Below the pieces are notes generated by a model. That model searched no databases. It was not told the origin of the DNA and worked only from the letters and a program-made list of their open reading frames with translations. A stretch of DNA of 59,766 nt from Clostridia bacterium (GTDB taxonomy: Bacteria; Bacillota; Clostridia; Oscillospirales; CAG-272). This document shows positions 54,818 through 59,766 of the stretch, piece after piece. A program made the translations under genes and the position numbers. Numbering within the stretch: the stretch's first letter is position 1; each line of letters starts with the position of its first letter. The stretch lies in the NCBI GenBank assembly GCA_017502915.1, contig JAFVUB010000005.1:1-59766 (forward strand), in the 5' to 3' direction.

Positions 54818-55666
54818 TTAGTTCAGCGTGTCGTAAAGCGCCGCGCCGATAACGGTTGAGAACTGGGCGTTGTGCGGTATCGTGAAATGTACCGAGAAGG
54901 AGTTTCTCAGGGCGGCGAAGACCTCGCGAATGGGGGAGAGGGTCGTCAGATTTCCGGTCAGAACGATGTTGTTTATGCCGTGTCCGCGGGCGGCAAAGAT
55001 GGCGATCATTGCGATAGTTTCGGCAACCATATTGACGATTCCGAGCGCGAGATCGTTTCGACTTGCAAGATCGGAAAGGTTTCCGAAGTTCGCGGCGGTC
55101 AGGTCAATGTTGAGTCCGGGATATATCTTGTCGTTAGAGATATCGCTGATCCGTAGGTCGACCTTCGAAAGATCGCCACCCTCGCAGAGCTTCTCGATAT
55201 GCTCAACTGTGTCGATCCCGAGCATCTGCTTGGAAAGGCCAACCAATGTTCCTCCGCCGACGCCGGTTCCTCCGAGATATTTTATGTCATATTTGTCACC
55301 ATTTCGCTTTGCATGGATCAGAGCCGTTCCGGTTCCCATACTGACCACGATGGCTTCGTCAAGACCCGAGAGGTAAAGACCTCCAAGTCCAACACTTGAA
55401 AACTCGGGAACGGTTCGGCAGGGAAGACCGTAGATCGGTTGAGTCACGAAGGACGAACCCACACCGGTCATAAGCACGTCGTCTATGTCGGAAAGAGAGA
55501 TCCCGTTTTCGGAGGTGAACTTACCGAACGCGCCATAGATCGAGGTTATGGGGTCGTTTGCGAGAACGAACTGGGGCTCAATAAGCTCGCGCTTGCCCGA
55601 AATATCTCTGAATCCGACGATCTTGGTTGTGCTTCCGCCAACGTCTATTCCAATAACGGTGCTCAT
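54818..55666 (-). CDS. coaW: Type II pantothenate kinase
   Basis: 282 residues. The ATPase fold of the CoaW/PANK2 group: GIDVGGSTTKIVGF (5-18), the MGTGTAL loop and GGTGVGGGTLVGLSK segment, then NIVLTGNLT. It phosphorylates pantothenate, the first step to coenzyme A, and this type is not inhibited by CoA in staphylococci. AAGGAAG lies before the ATG. It is monocistronic. Confidence 0.9.
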   Translation of the reverse strand: MSTVIGIDVGGSTTKIVGFRDISGKRELIEPQFVLANDPITSIYGAFGKFTSENGISLSDIDDVLMTGVGSSFVTQPIYGLPCRTVPEFSSVGLGGLYLSGLDEAIVVSMGTGTALIHAKRNGDKYDIKYLGGTGVGGGTLVGLSKQMLGIDTVEHIEKLCEGGDLSKVDLRISDISNDKIYPGLNIDLTAANFGNLSDLASRNDLALGIVNMVAETIAMIAIFAARGHGINNIVLTGNLTTLSPIREVFAALRNSFSVHFTIPHNAQFSTVIGAALYDTLN

Positions 55667-55699
55667 AACAACAAACTTCCTTTACGTAAATTTTTTATC

Positions 55700-55728
55700 A
55701 TTATATCACGCCGGATAAAAAAATGCAA
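55700..55728 (-). promoter_or_regulatory. Promoter of coaW
   Basis: Minus strand TTGCAT (55728-55723), 17 bp, TATAAT (55705-55700). Confidence 0.82.
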
Positions 55729-55750
55729 TAACATAGCGAAATAATCCTTG

Positions 55751-55789
55751 AAAAAGAATAACGCCCTGCCGCACGGCAGGGCGTTATTC
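55751..55789 (-). terminator. Terminator of the alkaline phosphatase gene
   Basis: Sixteen-bp perfect stem (55756-55771 with 55774-55789) and, on the minus strand, TTTTT at 55755-55751. Confidence 0.9.
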
Positions 55790-55798
55790 CATGCTTAA

Positions 55799-57643
55799 TT
55801 ACGAACCAAAGTTGTTCTCGCCGTAGATCTTGGCGATGAACTTCGGGATAGCGGTGTTATCCGATTCCTTGCCGTTGAAGATCTCAGTTCCGTAGCCGAT
55901 GGCGCAGATCGGAACGTTTGCCGTCGAATGGTTACCGGTGGTGTATTTGAACGAACCGTCGGACATCTTCGTGATCCCTCCGGTCTCGTGGTCTGCCGTG
56001 ATTATCAGAACGGTGTCGGGATGGCAGAGAACGAACTGTATGACGTAGGCTATATCGTCGTTGAAACGCTTGACCATGTTGATACAGCCCGATTTATCGT
56101 TATCATGCGAGCGCTTGTCAATATGTCCCTCCTCAACCATAAGGAAGAAGGAAGAATTGTTAGCCGAAAGAAGCTTGAGCGCGTCGGCGGTGTTAGTGGT
56201 AAGGTTGTTGCCGACGTCTCCTGCGCACCAGTCAACCTTTCCGTCTTTAATAAGATTGTTGATCTGGTTTCCGAGGGCGGTGGTGTTATTGCGGTTGTAG
56301 TGGTGAGCGAGGAAGGCGCTGGGGGTTGCTCCGGTTATATAGTCGGTGGAAATGACTCCTGTCATATAGCCCTTGCTGTCTGCAAGCTCACGGATATTTA
56401 GCAGGTCCTTGTTGTCTTTGTCACGGCCGACGTATCCGTTTTTTGTTTTGACGCCGGTTGCAAGTGCAGTGCCGGATGCGGCGCTATCGGTAGGTGTGCT
56501 GCTGTTTGATGCCGTGTCCAACGATCCGGTATAAGCATTTCCCTGGTTCGGAAGATCCTGCGCAATAAAGAGGTTGTTCTCGAGGGAGGGAAGCGACATC
56601 TTAATGGAATTAAAGCCCATACCGTCACCGATCATAAGTATCGCGCTCTTGGCTTCCTTGAAGGTGAAGGTCTTAACGGCGGGCTCGCTCGAAAGATCGT
56701 CTATCTTGACGTCTACGTTGGTCTGGTCAAGAGGAATTCTTCCTGCCAGCTCACCGACGCCGCCGCCAACCATATAGGATTCACCCTGGCAAACGATCTT
56801 GCTTCCGCTCTTGAAGAGTATGTATTCACACTTTGAGGGATCGGTGGTAAGCGAAACCGAAGATTCCTCGCGATTGGTATCTCCGATAAGGATCTCGTAT
56901 TCGGTCTCGGCAACGACGTCGGATGAAACTGTCAGATCATAACCGTAGTACTCGAAGAAATAGGCGACCATGTTATCCGCGGCATATTTCTCCGAAAGAT
57001 CTGCTTCTTTGGGGATAATAACGGTGTAATCACGAATATCTACGCCGTTTATCGTTACCGATTTTGCAGGGTAATTGAAGAGACAGGTGTACTCAAGCAT
57101 AGTGTTGATCTTGACCAGCTTGTTTTCAAGATCAAGATGCTTTTCTTTGAAGCATTTGATAGCTTCAATGGTTGCCGCGGGGCTACCTCCGAGAATGAAT
57201 ATACGATCGTTGCTGCAAACGATCACGTAGTCCTTATTGCGAAGATTTTTTTCAAAATCTGTGATACCGGGACGGTTGGTCGAACCGATAACTATCTCTT
57301 TTGCACTCTCGGGAATGGCTGAGGGGTCCTTGACCCAGTCTATCTTCGCTTCTATATCGGTCTCAAAAGCGGCGTTAAGCTCATCGCGGAGCGCATTTGC
57401 GGCGCTTTTGACGGAGGCATCTGCTTTAGTTCCGTAAATGATGACATAGCGCGAAAGATCTTCTTTGGAAAGCTCAAGGTCAACGCCGGTGGCTTCTGTT
57501 ACCTCGGTTACCTCGGTGGTCGTGTCCTCACCGGTCGTAGTATCGTCGGTGCCTGCGGGAGTGGTCTGAACGCATCCGACGAAGGTCGTCAGAACGAAGA
57601 TCACCGCGATCAGAAGGGCGAGGAGCTTTGATGAATTTTTCAT
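55799..57643 (-). CDS. Alkaline phosphatase lipoprotein with duplicated N-terminal domain
   Basis: 614 residues. Lipobox FVGC (Cys24) and a Thr/Glu-rich linker anchor it outside the cell. Two related alpha/beta domains follow, about 60-180 and 203-325, each ending a strand with an IGxTNR motif (EIVIGSTNRP near 117-126 and EILIGDTNRE near 250-259). The phosphatase domain starts at about 335: ILMIGDGMG with metal Asp340, catalytic Ser387 in TDSAASGTALATG, GHIDKRSHDND and ADHETGG. It should release phosphate from surface substrates. AGGAGG precedes the ATG. Confidence 0.9.
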   Translation of the reverse strand: MKNSSKLLALLIAVIFVLTTFVGCVQTTPAGTDDTTTGEDTTTEVTEVTEATGVDLELSKEDLSRYVIIYGTKADASVKSAANALRDELNAAFETDIEAKIDWVKDPSAIPESAKEIVIGSTNRPGITDFEKNLRNKDYVIVCSNDRIFILGGSPAATIEAIKCFKEKHLDLENKLVKINTMLEYTCLFNYPAKSVTINGVDIRDYTVIIPKEADLSEKYAADNMVAYFFEYYGYDLTVSSDVVAETEYEILIGDTNREESSVSLTTDPSKCEYILFKSGSKIVCQGESYMVGGGVGELAGRIPLDQTNVDVKIDDLSSEPAVKTFTFKEAKSAILMIGDGMGFNSIKMSLPSLENNLFIAQDLPNQGNAYTGSLDTASNSSTPTDSAASGTALATGVKTKNGYVGRDKDNKDLLNIRELADSKGYMTGVISTDYITGATPSAFLAHHYNRNNTTALGNQINNLIKDGKVDWCAGDVGNNLTTNTADALKLLSANNSSFFLMVEEGHIDKRSHDNDKSGCINMVKRFNDDIAYVIQFVLCHPDTVLIITADHETGGITKMSDGSFKYTTGNHSTANVPICAIGYGTEIFNGKESDNTAIPKFIAKIYGENNFGS

Positions 57644-57678
57644 AGTATCCTCCTAAAAAATATTTTCTACATTATATC

Positions 57679-57707
57679 ATAATATCATATAATACGCTGT
57701 TTGTAAA
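57679..57707 (-). promoter_or_regulatory. Promoter of the alkaline phosphatase gene
   Basis: Minus strand TTTACA (57707-57702), 17 bp, TATTAT (57684-57679). No clear PhoB-type direct repeats were seen next to it. Confidence 0.8.
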
Positions 57708-57714
57708 GAAAAAG

Positions 57715-59475
57715 TTAAACTCGCATTTTTGCGATCTTTTCGGCATCGGGAGAAACGGTGCAGGACCAGTTTGAATGATAGATAACAAGCCCCGGCTTTC
57801 CGTTTGCAACCCTTTTGACCTGCCTTGCCTTCATATAGTCAACGTCAACTCGCGCACCTCCGGATAAGCGTGAAAAATGTGCTGCGATCTCGGCCGCCTC
57901 GGTGAAGTCGGCGTCGCCCGGTTCTCGTCCCTCGCATACCATCAGCACGTGAGAACCCTGCGAGCCCTTGACGTGGAACCACCAGTCGTCCTTTTCGGCG
58001 AGCTTGAAGGTAATGTATTCGTTCTGAAGATTGTTTTTGCCGCAAAGAACGGTAAATCCGCCCGAGGTTATAAACCTTGCAACCGTCGGCTTTGGTTGCT
58101 TTTTGACTTTGACTGAGGTCTTCAGCCTTGATGCATATCCTGAGTGAGATAGCTCGTCTCGTATTTCGGCAAGATCTGCTGCCGTTTCGGCGTGAGCGAG
58201 CGAATCGAAGACCGAGTAGAGGTATTCAAGCTCCGACTCGCCGAGAGAGATCTGTCGGGTCAGTTCGATCTTTGCCGTTTTTGCTTTGGCGTATTTTTTG
58301 TAGTATCTTTGGGCATTTGCCGCGGGGGTAAGACGGGAATCAAGCTCGATCTCGGTCTGACCGTAGTTGCCGTTTTCATCCATAATAGAATAGTCGGTCA
58401 AAATAACCTTTTTGTCTCCTCGCGAGAGCTTACAGATGTTTGCGGTGATAAGGTCTCCCTTTTCCTTGAACTCAACGCCTCGCTCGCAGTCGGCAAGCTC
58501 ACCGCGCTGGGCGTCCAGCTTTCGCTTGATACGAGACTCGGCGTTGGTCAGAACACGAAGCAGATCGGCGGCACGCTGACGGTTACGCTGGGCTCGGTCG
58601 CGCTCGCCAAAGTACGCGTCGAGCAGCTCGCCGACCGAGCTGTAGCTGCGAAGCTCTGCCGAGCCGTATTGACGAAGCGGCATAAAGCAGTATTCCGAAG
58701 GCGTGCCGTCAAGATTTACAAGAGTGGGTGAGAACTCAGCGTTCTTTATAAGGTTAAAAACCGCGAAAAACTCTTGCGATAATATCTCGCGGTCACAGAA
58801 ACGGCAGGGTGTGTCGGTGTGACGTGTCGCGCGGAACACGATCTCTCGCGCAACCGTCGCCGAAATGCCGAGGAAGCTTGAGGTGATGAACTTCTCGGCA
58901 GAGCGTTCGGCAGGGAAGGCGTCGAACGCCGAGTTGAACTCTTCCGCGGTGACGACCGTGGGGTTGAGCTTATCCTGCTTGGGAGGCATCTCGTAGCTCA
59001 TCCCGGGAAGGACCTGCCGCTTACTGCTGGTCGCAAAATCAACGATCTTTAAGGCAGAGATTATTTTGCCGTCCCCGTCGGTCAATATCAGATTGCTGTA
59101 CTTTCCCATGACCTCGGCTATAAGATAACGGGTCGTATCAAACCCCATTTCGTCGTGGGCTGCAAACTTCAGGCGAGCGGCTCGCTCAAAGTCGAGCTGA
59201 GAGACTGATGCCAAACGCGAGCCCGCAAGATGCCGACGTAAAATCACACAGAACATTGGCGGTTTGTCAGGGTTGTCCGGTGACGTAGAGGTGATGCCCA
59301 TACGGGGATTGTTCGGACCGGCGTTTATCATTAATTTTATATTACCGTCGTGACCTCTTAAAAGAAGAACGACCTCGTCGCGCGAGGGCTGGTTGATCTT
59401 TTCAACTCGAGCCCCTACCGCAGATTTATTTAATTCAAAAACGGATGCGGCAAGCATGCCGGCGTCAAATGCCAT
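57715..59475 (-). CDS. rqcH: Rqc2 homolog RqcH (NFACT protein)
   Basis: 586 residues. NFACT-N domain at the start (MAFDAGMLAASVFELN), the helix-hairpin-helix and coiled coils (about 290-450, with ALA/ESRIKRKLDAQRGELADCERG), and the NFACT-R RNA-binding domain (FTVLCGKNNLQNEYITFKLAEKDDWWFHVKGSQGSHVLM, here split as residues from about 475). RqcH adds alanine tails to stalled nascent chains on 50S subunits. AAGGAG precedes the ATG. It is the last gene before an rRNA-type promoter on the right. Confidence 0.94.
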   Translation of the reverse strand: MAFDAGMLAASVFELNKSAVGARVEKINQPSRDEVVLLLRGHDGNIKLMINAGPNNPRMGITSTSPDNPDKPPMFCVILRRHLAGSRLASVSQLDFERAARLKFAAHDEMGFDTTRYLIAEVMGKYSNLILTDGDGKIISALKIVDFATSSKRQVLPGMSYEMPPKQDKLNPTVVTAEEFNSAFDAFPAERSAEKFITSSFLGISATVAREIVFRATRHTDTPCRFCDREILSQEFFAVFNLIKNAEFSPTLVNLDGTPSEYCFMPLRQYGSAELRSYSSVGELLDAYFGERDRAQRNRQRAADLLRVLTNAESRIKRKLDAQRGELADCERGVEFKEKGDLITANICKLSRGDKKVILTDYSIMDENGNYGQTEIELDSRLTPAANAQRYYKKYAKAKTAKIELTRQISLGESELEYLYSVFDSLAHAETAADLAEIRDELSHSGYASRLKTSVKVKKQPKPTVARFITSGGFTVLCGKNNLQNEYITFKLAEKDDWWFHVKGSQGSHVLMVCEGREPGDADFTEAAEIAAHFSRLSGGARVDVDYMKARQVKRVANGKPGLVIYHSNWSCTVSPDAEKIAKMRV

Positions 59476-59515
59476 AATAGCTCCTTGTGTTTCGTGTGGT
59501 TGGAATATACCAAAT

Positions 59516-59544
59516 ATTATATACTAAAACGAGCGATAAATCAA
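59516..59544 (-). promoter_or_regulatory. Promoter of rqcH
   Basis: Minus strand TTGATT (59544-59539), 17 bp, TATAAT (59521-59516). Confidence 0.8.
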
Positions 59545-59646
59545 GGTTATTTGTGCTGTTTTTCAATACATTGGTCAAAATGGAAAGAGAAATTTATACG
59601 AAATAGACGAAAAAACAAAAAAACCAAAAAAAGTAGAAAAAAGTGC

Positions 59647-59766
59647 TTGACAAGAGGGTGTGGGGTGTGATATAATATGCAAGCTGTCGCGGCGAGGGAA
59701 CGCCTGCGATAGTGAACGGTCATTGAAAATCGAACAACAAGAGATACAAGTACAAAGCGAAAAAAG
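59647..59766 (+). promoter_or_regulatory. Strong promoter and rRNA-operon-like leader (right edge)
   Basis: TTGACA (59647-59652), 18 bp, TATAAT (59671-59676), preceded by an A-rich tract (UP-element-like, 59598-59642). The transcribed leader contains CATTGAAAATCGAACAACAAG, a form common upstream of 16S rRNA in Clostridia. The 16S gene itself lies outside the window, so the assignment is inference. Confidence 0.6.

Overview
The window looks like a chromosomal segment of an anaerobic, low-spore-visibility member of the Bacillota, most likely class Clostridia from a gut-type habitat. The evidence is gene order and content: dgt-dnaG-rpoD, rimP-nusA-ylxR-L7Ae-infB, a large SRP RNA directly upstream of dnaX-ybaB-recR, gdpP-rplI-dnaB-tilS-hpt-ftsH, RqcH, RsuA-Tex, MnmM (YtqB), type II pantothenate kinase, and single-membrane lipoproteins with classic lipoboxes. 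By eye the base composition is near 50 percent G+C in genes, with AT-rich promoter gaps. I cannot name the genus from sequence alone.

Region 1-3710 is accessory. It holds the end of one unknown gene, a 73-residue protein, a small four-helix membrane protein and a 585-residue lipoprotein with two copies of a DxNxDGxxEL domain. Unrelated genes here are followed by the same 13-base word (GTCATCTAAAACG) and an intrinsic terminator, separated by about 350-bp blocks of nested palindromes, and two of the units begin with similar promoters. This cassette-like layout is the most unusual thing in the window.

Region 3735-9950 has mixed housekeeping and small genes on the plus strand: YhcH/YiaL protein, PgeF, DUF1858 protein, TrmK, Nif3-like protein, then a small TetR-controlled membrane-protein operon with a palindromic operator candidate, a short lipoprotein, and MscL on the minus strand. 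Region 9960-17220 (minus) is recR-ybaB-dnaX, the SRP RNA, an orphan MsmK-type ATPase, and rsuA-tex. Region 17339-20163 (plus) has a YjdF-like membrane protein, a metallophosphoesterase and a ROK glucokinase. Region 20159-23925 (minus) is a putative operon of a DUF6062 protein, MnmM and two unrelated D-Ala-D-Ala carboxypeptidases. An 8-oxoguanine glycosylase (plus) follows.

Region 24963-32825 (minus) holds CofE-like/DUF1846/radC, then Lrp-aminotransferase, a MutS-like ATPase and a Xer recombinase. A membrane protein (33026, plus) separates it from the long minus-strand operon yybS-gdpP-rplI-dnaB-tilS-hpt-ftsH (42798 to 33721). Divergent to it is rimP-nusA-ylxR-ylxQ-infB (plus), which converges on dgt-dnaG-rpoD (minus). 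The right end has a large solute-binding-type lipoprotein with internal YY repeats, type II pantothenate kinase, a lipoprotein alkaline phosphatase, RqcH, and finally a strong promoter plus leader that looks like the start of an rRNA operon lying just outside the window.

Most promoters are unusually clear (TTGACA/TTTACA-like, 17-bp spacer, TATAAT), and many convergent gene pairs share long bidirectional terminators that run into the stop codons.
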